Shown in pieces: positions 8,385-16,314 of a DNA stretch of 64,000 bases. Source of the DNA: Streptomyces sp. NBC_01463 (GTDB lineage: Bacteria; Actinomycetota; Actinomycetes; Streptomycetales; Streptomycetaceae); contig CP109468.1 of NCBI GenBank assembly GCA_036227345.1, positions 6,324,001 through 6,388,000 on the forward strand, in the 5' to 3' direction. The translations under genes were made by a program, and so were the position numbers. Below the pieces are notes generated by a model. The model made no database searches. It had not been told where the DNA came from and saw nothing but the letters and a program-made list of their open reading frames with translations. Each line of letters begins with the position of its first letter. The first letter of the stretch is position 1.

Positions 8385-9431
8385 ATGGACCCGGTCCGGG
8401 CCCTGGAGCGGATCGCTTTCCTGCTGGAGCGCGGCGGGGGCGACACCTACCGCGTCCAGGCCTTCCGTACCGCCGCCCGCACGGTGGCGGCGATGGACGA
8501 CGGCGAGGCCGTGCGGCGGGTGACGAACGGCTCGCTGGAGCGGGTCAAGGGCATCGGTCCCAGGACCGCCCAGGTCATCCGGGAGGCGGTGGCCGGGGAG
8601 GTGCCCGCCTATCTGGAGGCACTGGAGACCGAGACCGCACAGAGCGGACCGCTCGCCGAGGGCGGTGAGAGCCTGCTCGCGCTGCTGCGCGGCGACTGCC
8701 ACCTGCACTCCGACTGGTCGGACGGCGGCAGCACCATCGAGGAGATGGGCCGCACGGCCGCCGCCCTCGGCCACGACTGGGCGGTGCTCACCGACCACTC
8801 GCCCCGACTGAAGGTCGCGAACGGCCTCTCGCCCGAGCGGCTGCGCGAACAGCTCGCCGTGGTGGCCGAACTCAACGAGCGCTGGGCGCCGTTCCGGCTC
8901 CTGACCGGCATCGAGTGCGACATCCACCTCGACGGCTCCCTCGACCAGGAGGACGAACTGCTGGAGCAGCTGGACCTCGTGGTGGTCTCCGTCCACTCCA
9001 AGCTGCGGATGGACCCCGCCCCGATGACCCGGCGGCTCGTCGCCGCCGTACGCCACCCGCAGGCGAACATCCTCGGCCACTGCACCGGCCGCCTGATCAC
9101 CGGCCGGGGCCGCCCGGAGTCGCGGTTCGACGCGGACGAGGTCTTCGCCGCCTGCGCGGAGGCGGGCACGGCGGTCGAGATCAACAGCCGCCCCGAACGG
9201 CTGGACCCGCCCCGGCGGCTGCTGCGCCGGGCCGTGGACGCGGGCACCCTGTTCGCCGTCGACACCGACGCGCACGCACCCGGCCAGCTGGACTGGCAGA
9301 TCCACGGTTGCGCCCGCGCCGAGGAGTGCGGGGTGCCGCCGGAGAGGGTCGTCAACACCTGGACGGCTGACGAACTCCTCGGCTGGACGCGGGAGGGACG
9401 GGTTCCGGGGGGTGCGGGGGCGGGGTCTTGA
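8385..9431 (+). CDS. PHP-domain protein with N-terminal helix-hairpin-helix (PolX-like, polymerase domain absent)
   Basis: A 348-residue protein. The N-terminus (about 1-85) carries helix-hairpin-helix motifs like those of DNA polymerase X (VKGIGPRTAQVIREAV). The C-terminal part (from about residue 100) is a PHP phosphoesterase domain with metal ligands in GDCHLHSDWSDG, the TDHS motif, and DTDAHAP. The central nucleotidyl-transfer domain of bacterial PolX is absent. It may act in DNA-end processing or as a phosphoesterase, which is inference. ATG 8385 follows a strong AGGAGG; the reading frame is open upstream but has no such RBS. It converges on the tetR gene with a 2-bp gap. Confidence 0.82.
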   Translation: MDPVRALERIAFLLERGGGDTYRVQAFRTAARTVAAMDDGEAVRRVTNGSLERVKGIGPRTAQVIREAVAGEVPAYLEALETETAQSGPLAEGGESLLALLRGDCHLHSDWSDGGSTIEEMGRTAAALGHDWAVLTDHSPRLKVANGLSPERLREQLAVVAELNERWAPFRLLTGIECDIHLDGSLDQEDELLEQLDLVVVSVHSKLRMDPAPMTRRLVAAVRHPQANILGHCTGRLITGRGRPESRFDADEVFAACAEAGTAVEINSRPERLDPPRRLLRRAVDAGTLFAVDTDAHAPGQLDWQIHGCARAEECGVPPERVVNTWTADELLGWTREGRVPGGAGAGS

Positions 9432-9433
9432 GC

Positions 9434-10042
9434 TCAGGAGTTGTCACCGGCGACGCCGGATGAGCCGCGCACCCCGCCCCCACCCCGCTCAGGGCTGAGC
9501 CCCTCCACGGCGAGGTGGAAGAGACGGTCGGCCTGGGTGGCGGGGTCTTTGTGGTGCTCGGTGGCCAGGGCGATTCCTACGGCGAGGGTCAGCAGGTCGT
9601 GGAAGGTGACGTGCGGGGCGACCGCCTTCTCGCGAATGGCCCGCTGGAGCAGGGGAGTTCCGGCCACCTCGATTCTGCTGCCGCAGCTGCTCGGGGAGGG
9701 CTCCTCCGTGGGGGGCTCGTAGCTGAGGATGTGGGCGAATCCGCGCGCTGAGACCGCGTACTGGACGAAGGCGTGGAGCCACTCCAGGAGTGCGGTGCGG
9801 CCGTCCTCGGTCGTGCTCAGCCGGTGGGCGCGTTCGCACAGGCCCTCGATGCGCTCCTGGAAGACCGCTTCGAGAAGGGAGCGGCGGGTGGGGAAGTGGC
9901 GGCGCACGGTCGCCGAGCCGACGCCCGCGGTGCGGGCGATCTGCTCCTGGGACGCCTCCGCGCCGTGCGCGGCGACCTCGGCCTCGGCGACGGCGAGGAT
10001 GCGCTGATAGTTGCGTCGGGCGTCCGAGCGCTGACCGGTCAT
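9434..10042 (-). CDS. TetR-family regulator of the divergent NmrA gene
   Basis: A 202-residue TetR regulator. The N-terminal HTH is EASQEQIARTAGVGSATVRR followed by HFPTRRSLLEAVF; the C-terminal ligand domain is unassigned (SBP-like TetR_C). ATG 10042 is preceded by GGGGAGA. It is divergent from the NmrA-family gene, with only 101 bp between the starts. That gap holds two copies of a GC-rich operator-like repeat, so autoregulation and local repression of the neighbour are the likely role. The inducer is unknown, perhaps a quinone or electrophile, given the reductase-type partner. Confidence 0.85.
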   Translation of the reverse strand: MTGQRSDARRNYQRILAVAEAEVAAHGAEASQEQIARTAGVGSATVRRHFPTRRSLLEAVFQERIEGLCERAHRLSTTEDGRTALLEWLHAFVQYAVSARGFAHILSYEPPTEEPSPSSCGSRIEVAGTPLLQRAIREKAVAPHVTFHDLLTLAVGIALATEHHKDPATQADRLFHLAVEGLSPERGGGGVRGSSGVAGDNS

Positions 10043-10057
10043 GATCTCCCCATTGCT

Positions 10058-10114
10058 AAACGGCGGGCCCCGCCATATCTTAGCCACAGGTAAAACGGCG
10101 GGCCCCGCCGTTTT
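10058..10114. promoter_or_regulatory. Duplicated operator in the tetR-nmrA divergent promoter
   Basis: The 17-bp sequence AAACGGCGGGCCCCGCC occurs twice (10058-10074 and 10093-10109), 35 bp apart. The second copy extends into a 23-bp palindrome (10092-10114) with perfect 11-bp arms AAAACGGCGGG / CCCGCCGTTTT around one base. This is the expected form of a TetR operator pair. Copy 1 is 15 bp upstream of tetR and copy 2 is 29 bp upstream of the NmrA gene. Confidence 0.75.
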
Positions 10115-10143
10115 CAATCTCCGGTCCGCGAGGAGCAGCCACC

Positions 10144-11058
10144 ATGCCCAGCAGCAGCGATATCGTCCTGGTCACCGGCGCCACCGGCCAGCAAGGCGGG
10201 GCCACGGCTCGTGCCCTTCTGGCCGCCGAGGTGCCCGTACGTGCGCTCGTGCGCGATCCGTCGTCGAAGCCCGCCCGGGCGATCGAGGCACTGGGTGCCC
10301 AGCTGGTGCGGGCGGATCTTTCCGACCCGGCCTCACTGGGGCCAGCGGTGGACGGGGTTCGCGCGGTGTTCTCGGTGCAGATGCCGCCCATGACCGAGAC
10401 CAGCGTGGACTTCGCCGGCGAACTCGCCCAGGCCACCAACCTGGTGGACGCGGCGAAGGCCGCAGGGGTGCGGCAGTTCGTGCAGTCCTCGACCAGTGGC
10501 GTCGGTGAGCACACCCAGGTCGCCGGCTGGGCCGAGGGCCGCTGGGCGGCGATGGCCGACTACTTCCGGACCAAGCAGGCGATCATGGAGGCCGTGCGGG
10601 ACGCGGGTTTTGACCGCTGGGCGGTGATCAAGCCCGCCTTCTTCATGGAGAACCTGCCCCTGCTGGCACCCAAGGGGCCCCGCGGCGGACTGCTGACGGT
10701 ACTGAAGCCGGACACCGAACTGGCCCTCGTGGCCGTGCGGGACATCGGTACGGCCGCGGCGCACGCGCTCCGGGACCCCGACCGGTTCCATCAGGTCGAA
10801 CTGGAACTCGCCGGTGACCTGCGCACGATGGAGCAGATCGCGCAGACCCTGTCCGCCGCCTGGGGAGTGCCCGTGACCGCGCCCTCCATGAGCGTGGAGG
10901 AGGCTCTCGCCGCGGGCATGCCGGCGTGGGGTGCCGGACACGAGTGGAACAACGTGGTCCTCCAGCCCGCCCGGCCCGCGTTCGCCCGGGAGTTGGGCAT
11001 CCCGGTCACCACCTTCGCCGCGTGGGTGGATGAGCAGGTGGCGCCCGTGTCCGGCTAG
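10144..11058 (+). CDS. NmrA-family NAD(P)-binding protein
   Basis: A 304-residue atypical SDR. The Rossmann motif VTGATGQQGGATARALL is the NmrA/HSCARG type TGxxGxxG, and the Tyr-Lys catalytic pair of classical SDRs is absent. Members sense or reduce NAD(P)H, and some act as quinone reductases. ATG 10144 follows GAGGAGCAGCC. It is controlled in all likelihood by the divergent TetR. It converges on the F420-type oxidoreductase gene with a 9-bp gap. The true substrate cannot be told from sequence. Confidence 0.85.
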   Translation: MPSSSDIVLVTGATGQQGGATARALLAAEVPVRALVRDPSSKPARAIEALGAQLVRADLSDPASLGPAVDGVRAVFSVQMPPMTETSVDFAGELAQATNLVDAAKAAGVRQFVQSSTSGVGEHTQVAGWAEGRWAAMADYFRTKQAIMEAVRDAGFDRWAVIKPAFFMENLPLLAPKGPRGGLLTVLKPDTELALVAVRDIGTAAAHALRDPDRFHQVELELAGDLRTMEQIAQTLSAAWGVPVTAPSMSVEEALAAGMPAWGAGHEWNNVVLQPARPAFARELGIPVTTFAAWVDEQVAPVSG

Positions 11059-11067
11059 GGGCGCGCT

Positions 11068-12078
11068 CTAGTGGTTGAGCTCCGCCAGTACCCGCAACGT
11101 ATGCGGGTCCGGCGCCGTCACCAAGAGGTCCGTCACCGGGCCCTTGCGCCACAACTCCAGTCGTTCCGCGATCCGTTCCCTGGGGCCGACGAGCGAGATT
11201 TCGTCGGCGAAGGCGTCCGGGACGGCCAGGACCGCTTCCTGCTTCCGGCCCTCCAGGAACAGTTGCTGGATGTGCCGTGCCTCCTCCTCGAACCCCATCC
11301 GCGCCATCAGGTCCGCGTGGAAGTTGCGGGCCGCCGCGCCCATGCCGCCGATGTAGAAGCCGAGCATCGCCTTCACCGGCAGCAGGCCCTCCGCGACGTC
11401 GTCACAGACGTGCGCGCGGGCCATCGGCGCGATCATGAACCCCTCGGGTAGGTCGCTCAGCGAGGCCTCGTACACGTCGGTGCGCAGCGGTGACCAGTAC
11501 AGCGGGAGCCAGCCGTCCGCGATCCGGGTGGTCTGGGCGATGTTCTTCGGGCCCTCGGCGCCGAGCAGCACCGGGAGGTCCGCGCGGAGGGGATGGGTGA
11601 TCGGTTTGAGCGGTTTGCCGAGGCCGGTGGCGTCCGGGCCGTTGTACGGGTGGGAGTGGAACCGGCCGTTCAACTCCACAGGCACCTCGCGGCGCAGGAC
11701 CTGGCGGACCACGTCGACGTACTCGCGGGTCGCCGTGAGCGGGCTGCGGGGGAACGGGCGCCCGTACCAGCCCTCCACGACCTGGGGGCCGGACAGGCCC
11801 AGGCCGAGCATCATCCGGCCGCCGGAGAGGTGGTCGAGGGTCAGGGCGTGCATCGCGGTCGCGGTCGGGGTGCGGGCTGCCATCTGTGCGATGGCGGTGC
11901 CCAGTTTGATACGGGAGGTGTGGGCGGCGATCCACGTCAGCGGGGTGAAGGCGTCCGAGCCCCAGGCCTCCGCCGTCCACACCGAGGAGTAGCCGAGGTC
12001 CTCCGCCTCGCGGGCGAGGTCCAGGTGGGCCGGGTTCGGGCCGCGGCCCCAGTATCCGAGAGCGAGTCCGAGCCGCAT
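11068..12078 (-). CDS. LLM-class F420-dependent oxidoreductase, Rv3520c-like
   Basis: A 336-residue luciferase-like TIM-barrel enzyme. It starts MRLGLALGYWG, has the LLM segments SVWTAEAWGSDAFTPL and LDHLSGGRMMLGLGLSGPQV, and LPVLLGAEGPKNIA. Together these are strikingly like the mycobacterial Rv3520c, which I recall as a member of the KstR regulon. Coenzyme F420 is the expected cofactor and the substrate is unknown. ATG 12078 is preceded by GGGAGGCAG. A TGACG-N3-CGTCA palindrome stands 22 bp upstream, the same kind that occurs beside two KstR boxes in this window, which links the gene to the acyl-CoA genes. Confidence 0.87.
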   Translation of the reverse strand: MRLGLALGYWGRGPNPAHLDLAREAEDLGYSSVWTAEAWGSDAFTPLTWIAAHTSRIKLGTAIAQMAARTPTATAMHALTLDHLSGGRMMLGLGLSGPQVVEGWYGRPFPRSPLTATREYVDVVRQVLRREVPVELNGRFHSHPYNGPDATGLGKPLKPITHPLRADLPVLLGAEGPKNIAQTTRIADGWLPLYWSPLRTDVYEASLSDLPEGFMIAPMARAHVCDDVAEGLLPVKAMLGFYIGGMGAAARNFHADLMARMGFEEEARHIQQLFLEGRKQEAVLAVPDAFADEISLVGPRERIAERLELWRKGPVTDLLVTAPDPHTLRVLAELNH

Positions 12079-12099
12079 GTCGCTGCCTCCCAAGGAGTT

Positions 12100-12112
12100 T
12101 GACGGTGCGTCA
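12100..12112. promoter_or_regulatory. TGACG-N3-CGTCA palindrome before the F420 oxidoreductase
   Basis: TGACGGTGCGTCA has perfect 5-bp arms around GTG. It lies 22 bp upstream of the start codon, where a repressor would block the promoter. Related palindromes occur at 22385-22403 and 38064-38078. I cannot name the protein that binds it. Confidence 0.6.
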
Positions 12113-12133
12113 GGTGTGGTGGGAGGGAGGGTA

Positions 12134-12176
12134 CGACAGCGGCCCCCCGCCCGGAAGGGGCGGGGGGCCGCTGTCG
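12134..12176 (-). terminator. Strong intrinsic-type hairpin after the DUF5336-like gene
   Basis: Perfect 19-bp arms (12134-12152 and 12158-12176; core GGCCCCCCGCCC / GGGCGGGGGGCC) around a 5-base loop. It lies 29 bp beyond the stop of the minus-strand membrane-protein gene and separates that gene from the oxidoreductase transcript. Confidence 0.8.
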
Positions 12177-12204
12177 GTGGTGCGTGCGCCGTGGCGCCGG
12201 CGTC

Positions 12205-13038
12205 TCAGCCGCGCTGGATGCCCGTCGTGTCCTGGAGGACTCCGCGACGGCCGTCCTGCGTCTGGGCGATGAGGCCCGGACCGCGCTGCTCGACCGCGAG
12301 ATACCAGGTGCCCGGCGCCAGTTCGGCGATCGGGGCCGGCGAACCGTCCTCGCCGTACAGCGGACGGGCCACCGGCACGGCGAACCAGAACGGGGTGAAG
12401 TCCCCTGCGGGCGCGGCCTGCTGGGCGGGGGCCTGTGCCTGCTGCGGCTCGGGCTGGCCCTGCTGACCGGGCTGACCGGGCTGCGGCTGGCCGCCGTACG
12501 ACGGAGCCTGGGCCTGCGGCTGACCGCCGTAGGGGGGCTGCTGGGCGCCCGGGTAGCCGTAGCCCTGGCCCGGCTGCGGCTGGCCACCGTACGGCGGCTG
12601 CACGGCCTGCGGCTTCGGGGCGCCCGCGAGCGGGGCCTTGAGCGCCGGGATCAGCGGGGAGGCGACCGCGCCGAAGGCCAGGGCCAGGGAGGCGATCAGG
12701 CCGAGGATCAGTCCGGCACCGGCGTCGATCTGGCCGAGGTCGATGATGGTCCAGAACATGTTCCACGCCGTGAAGACCGTGGCGGCGACACCGAACGCGG
12801 CGAGGTCGAGACCCAGGACCTTGCGCGGCTGGGGCTGCGAGCGGGAGAGCACGATCAGTGCCGCGCCGATCACCCCGACCATGTAGACGCCGATCCCGTT
12901 GCCCAGGGAGTCCCAGGAGTTCGGCGCGTCGACGCTGGTGCTTCCGTAGTCGAAGTAGTCGAGGAAAGAGGCGATGAACAGCACGACCGCTGCTCCGATC
13001 ACCACGCCATCGCCTCGAGTGAGGGAGCGGATATTCAC
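12205..13038 (-). CDS. Four-helix membrane protein with Pro/Gln/Gly/Tyr-rich linker (DUF5336-like)
   Basis: A 277-residue protein. Four membrane helices occupy about residues 10-135 (for example GVVIGAAVVLFIASFLDYF and LILGLIASLALAFGAVASPL). A low-complexity linker follows with PYGGQPQ-type repeats, then a soluble C-terminal domain of about 70 residues (DFTPFWFAVPVARPL, WYLAVEQRGPGLIAQT). The first part resembles the actinobacterial DUF5336 / 34-kDa antigen family; the C-terminal domain is unassigned. GTG 13038 follows AAGGACC. It is a single gene ended by a strong terminator. Role unknown, possibly envelope-associated. Confidence 0.75.
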   Translation of the reverse strand: MNIRSLTRGDGVVIGAAVVLFIASFLDYFDYGSTSVDAPNSWDSLGNGIGVYMVGVIGAALIVLSRSQPQPRKVLGLDLAAFGVAATVFTAWNMFWTIIDLGQIDAGAGLILGLIASLALAFGAVASPLIPALKAPLAGAPKPQAVQPPYGGQPQPGQGYGYPGAQQPPYGGQPQAQAPSYGGQPQPGQPGQQGQPEPQQAQAPAQQAAPAGDFTPFWFAVPVARPLYGEDGSPAPIAELAPGTWYLAVEQRGPGLIAQTQDGRRGVLQDTTGIQRG

Positions 13039-13224
13039 GTGAAGGTCCTTAGTCGGTCGTCTCGTCGGGGCGTTTGTCGCTGCCACCGGTACGGCGGGTA
13101 CGGCGCGAAGCTCGGGAGCGGCCCCCCATCGTACGGATGAATCTATCGTCTGCCCGGGCGGGTTGTGTTCCTGCCCGGACGTTGGACGAGCATCCTCCCG
13201 AATTCATCGCAGAACCACCTCTTA

Positions 13225-14154
13225 CTACCCGTTCAGGTAGCTGCTGATGCCGTCCGCGATGCCCTGGGCCGCCTTCTGACGCCAGCCCGTGCTGGTGAGC
13301 AGGGCGGCGTCCTTCGGATCACGCATATTGCCGCATTCGATGAAGACTTTGGGGACGGTCGACAAATTCAGTCCGCCGAGATCCTTGCGGGTGTCCAAGC
13401 CGGTATTGCCGCCGATGTAATTGGAAGGCGCACTTCCGGTAGCGCGTACGAAGAGTCCGGCGATGCGGGTGCCCAGTTCGCGCGACGGGCCCACGATCTT
13501 CGAGGTGTCCGCGCCGCCGCCGCGCACCGATGCGGGAAGAATCACATGGAAGCCGCGGTTCCCGGCCGCCGATCCGTCCGCGTGGACCGAGACGACCGCG
13601 TCCGCCCCGGCCTTGTTGCCGATCCGGGCCCGCTCGTCGACGCACGGCCCGAACGGCCGGTCGTCGTCGTACGTCAGGAGCACCTTCGCCCCCTGGGCCT
13701 GGAGCAGCGTACGCAGCCGGTGCGACACATCGAGGGTGAACCGGGCCTCCGCGTAACCGGAGTTGGTGGAGGTGCCGGTGGTGTCGCACTCCTTGTGCGT
13801 GGTGCCGATGTCCACCTGGCGGTTGATCTCGGCGGTGTGCAGGTGGTTGTCCGGGTTGTGCCCCGGGTCGATGACGACCGTCCTGCCGGACAGCGGGCCG
13901 GACGCCGCGGGTGCGGTGGGCCTCTTCGACGGGGACGGGCCGGTGCGCGACGGCGACGGGGAGGCCGTCGCGGCGGGTGTGGACGCGGCCGCCGAGGACG
14001 GGGCCGTGTCGCCGCCCTTCCCGGGCTGTGCCTGCGCGGTGCCGCCGCCGTCCGCGCCGCAGCCGGCGAGGCCCAGGCACAGGACGGTCAGCACCGCGGC
14101 GGCGGGCAGGGACGGGCGGTGTGGGGTGGGGGGAGCACTCTCGTCGTGACGCAC
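13225..14154 (-). CDS. Zinc N-acetylmuramoyl-L-alanine amidase (Amidase_3), lipoprotein
   Basis: A 309-residue protein. A lipoprotein signal ends in LAGC (Cys32), followed by a Ser/Thr/Pro linker of about 50 residues and an Amidase_3 domain from residue 91. The zinc ligands are His99 (DPGHN), Glu136 (YAEARF) and His191 (SVHAD), and the catalytic Glu is Glu273 (FIECGN), so the enzyme looks active. It should cleave the bond between MurNAc and L-Ala in peptidoglycan outside the cell. GTG 14154 is the chosen start. The upstream methyltransferase gene is 42 bp away on the same strand, but the products are unrelated. Confidence 0.92.
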   Translation of the reverse strand: MRHDESAPPTPHRPSLPAAAVLTVLCLGLAGCGADGGGTAQAQPGKGGDTAPSSAAASTPAATASPSPSRTGPSPSKRPTAPAASGPLSGRTVVIDPGHNPDNHLHTAEINRQVDIGTTHKECDTTGTSTNSGYAEARFTLDVSHRLRTLLQAQGAKVLLTYDDDRPFGPCVDERARIGNKAGADAVVSVHADGSAAGNRGFHVILPASVRGGGADTSKIVGPSRELGTRIAGLFVRATGSAPSNYIGGNTGLDTRKDLGGLNLSTVPKVFIECGNMRDPKDAALLTSTGWRQKAAQGIADGISSYLNG

Positions 14155-14195
14155 CCGGCGATGCTATCCGGGAGTCCGCGCGGTGTCCGGGGGCC

Positions 14196-14840
14196 TCAGA
14201 ACCCCGGCCCGGTACGGCGCAGCACCCGCAGCGAGTCCGTGACGGAGATCTCGGTGAAGGCGCCCGACGCCAGCGCCCGCAGATACACCCGGTACGGGGC
14301 CTGGCCGCCGTGCGCGGGGTCCGGGAACACGTCGTGGATCACCAGCAGCCCGCCCTCGGCGACATGCGGTGCCCAGCCCTCGTAGTCGCCGTTCGCGTGC
14401 TCGTCGGTGTGGCCGCCGTCGATGAAGACGAGGCCGAGCGGGCCGCCCCAGACGGCCGCCACCTGCGGGGAACGTCCCACGAGCGCCACCACGTGCTCCT
14501 CCAGACCGGCCGCGTGCAGCGTCCGGCGGAACGTGGGCAGGGTGTCCATCCGGCCCACCTCGGGGTCCACCACCGTCGGGTCGTGGTACTCCCAGCCGGG
14601 CTGCTGCTCCTCGCTGCCCCGGTGGTGGTCGACGGTGAGCGCCGTGACGCCGGCCGCGCGTGCGGCGTCGGCGAGCAGGATGGTGGAGCGTCCGCAGTAC
14701 GTGCCCACCTCCAGCAGCGGCAGTCCGAGCGCGGCCGCATCGGTGGCGGCGGTGTACAGCGCGAGTCCCTCGACCACCGGCATGAAGCCCTTGGCGGCCT
14801 GGAACGCGGCGAGAATCTCCGGCTTGGGCTCGGCGGCCAC
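14196..14840 (-). CDS. Class I SAM-dependent methyltransferase (Methyltransf_24-like)
   Basis: A 214-residue protein with motif I LLEVGTYCGRSTILLADAA, a DHHRG segment after strand 2 and LVFIDGGHTDEHANGDYEGW. The last is the hallmark of Methyltransf_24 / cephalosporin-hydroxylase-like O-methyltransferases, in which the Asp/His cluster can bind a divalent metal. The substrate is unknown. GTG 14840 is preceded by CAGGAGGAA. It is separated from the M20 gene upstream by a strong terminator, so it has its own promoter. Confidence 0.8.
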   Translation of the reverse strand: MAAEPKPEILAAFQAAKGFMPVVEGLALYTAATDAAALGLPLLEVGTYCGRSTILLADAARAAGVTALTVDHHRGSEEQQPGWEYHDPTVVDPEVGRMDTLPTFRRTLHAAGLEEHVVALVGRSPQVAAVWGGPLGLVFIDGGHTDEHANGDYEGWAPHVAEGGLLVIHDVFPDPAHGGQAPYRVYLRALASGAFTEISVTDSLRVLRRTGPGF

Positions 14841-14897
14841 GGGGTTCCTCCTGGTGGGACGGGATGCACGGCGGTCGGTTCGACGGGCGCCATCGTG

Positions 14898-14936
14898 CCG
14901 TACGCCCCCGCCGGATGAACCGGCGGGGGCGTACGG
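14898..14936 (-). terminator. Intrinsic-type hairpin after the DUF1177-NCS1-M20 operon
   Basis: Perfect 17-bp arms (14898-14914 and 14920-14936; CCGTACGCCCCCGCCGG / CCGGCGGGGGCGTACGG) around loop ATGAA. It lies 52 bp after the M20 peptidase stop on the minus strand. Confidence 0.8.
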
Positions 14937-14988
14937 GTGGGGTGGGCCCGGGTCGGGGCAGGCCCCCGGCGGAGCCGTGACGCAGGGG

Positions 14989-16314
14989 TCAGCAGCTCTG
15001 CCAGAGTCGGGTCATGACGCGGACGCCGAAGCGCAGTCCCTCCAGCGGGACGCGCTCGTCCACGCCGTGGAAGAGGCGGCCGTAGTCCAGGTCGTGCGGG
15101 AGCTTCAGGCCCTTGAAGCCGAAGCAGCGGATGCCGAGGTGGGTGAAGGCCTTGGCGTCCGTGCCGCCGGGGTTGCAGTACGGCACCGGGTGGCCGTCCG
15201 GGTCCTCGGCGCGCACCGCGTCGCACATCGCGTCGACGAGCGGGCCGTCGAACGTGGTCTCCATCGCGATGTCGTGGTTGACCCACTCGCGGGTGACCGA
15301 CGGGAGGAGGAGCCTGTCGATGGTGTCGATCAGTTCCTGCTCGTGGCCGGGCAGGAAGCGGCCGTCGACACGGGCGGTCGCCTTCCCGGGGATCACGTTG
15401 GTCTGGTAACCGGCGTTGAACATGGTGGGGTTCGCGGAGTTGCGGAGCACCACCTGCATGAAGTCGGAGACCGGGCCGAGCTTCGCGAGGCTGCCCTCGA
15501 TGTCGTTCTCGTCGAACTCGACACCGTAGAGACCGGCAGCCTCCTCCAGCAGGGCGCGGACCGGTTCGATCAGCCGGATCGGGAAGGTCTCGCGGCCGAT
15601 CCGGGTCAGCGACTCGGCGAGGTCGGTGACCGCGTTCTCGTCGTTGGGGGAGGAGCCGTGGCCGGCCCGGCCGGTCGCGGTGAGCTCCATCCAGGCCATG
15701 CCGCGCTGGGCGTTCTCGATCGGGTAGAGGCGACGGGTGTCGTCGATCGCGAAGGAGAACCCGCCGCCCTCGCCGATCGCCTCGGTGACCCCGGCGAACA
15801 GCTCCGGGCGGTGCTCGACCAGCCAGTGGGCGCCGAACTTGCCGCCCGCCTCCTCGTCGGCGAGGAAGGCGAGGACCAGGTCCCGGGAGGGCTGCGTACC
15901 GGTGCGGGCGAAGTGCCGGGCGGTGGCCAGCATGACGGCCACCGTGTCCTTCATGTCGATCGCGCCGCGGCCCCACAGGTAGCCGTCCCGGATCTCGCCG
16001 GAGAACGGCGGCACCTGCCACTCGGAGGCGTCCGCGGGGACCACGTCCAGGTGGCCGTGGACCATCAGGGCGCCGCGCTCGGGATCGCGGCCCGCGATCC
16101 GGGCGATGACGCTGGCCCGGCCCGGGGCGGACTCGACGAGCTCGGAGTCGATGCCCACCTCGGCGAGGCGGCCCACCACCCAGTCGGCGCTCGCGCGCTC
16201 GTTGCTGGTGGGGTTGGAGGTGTCGAACCTGATCAGTTCGGCGCAGAGGTCGACGACCTCGGCCTGGGCCTCGTCGGAGGCCGGGACCAGGGGTGCGCCG
16301 GGGGCGGTGCTCAT
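14989..16314 (-). CDS. M20/M25/M40-family metallo-hydrolase (dipeptidase-like)
   Basis: A 441-residue M20 enzyme. The first metal site is MVHGHLDVVPAD (His and catalytic Asp), then WGRGAIDMKD (bridging Asp), FLADEEAGG (catalytic and metal Glu pair), and a dimerisation domain with RAGHGSSPND. C-terminal NPGGTDAKAF supplies a further ligand region. It hydrolyses a peptide, N-acyl-amino acid or similar amide in the cytoplasm. ATG 16314 overlaps the stop of the NCS1 permease gene, so import and hydrolysis are coupled. Confidence 0.9.
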   Translation of the reverse strand: MSTAPGAPLVPASDEAQAEVVDLCAELIRFDTSNPTSNERASADWVVGRLAEVGIDSELVESAPGRASVIARIAGRDPERGALMVHGHLDVVPADASEWQVPPFSGEIRDGYLWGRGAIDMKDTVAVMLATARHFARTGTQPSRDLVLAFLADEEAGGKFGAHWLVEHRPELFAGVTEAIGEGGGFSFAIDDTRRLYPIENAQRGMAWMELTATGRAGHGSSPNDENAVTDLAESLTRIGRETFPIRLIEPVRALLEEAAGLYGVEFDENDIEGSLAKLGPVSDFMQVVLRNSANPTMFNAGYQTNVIPGKATARVDGRFLPGHEQELIDTIDRLLLPSVTREWVNHDIAMETTFDGPLVDAMCDAVRAEDPDGHPVPYCNPGGTDAKAFTHLGIRCFGFKGLKLPHDLDYGRLFHGVDERVPLEGLRFGVRVMTRLWQSC

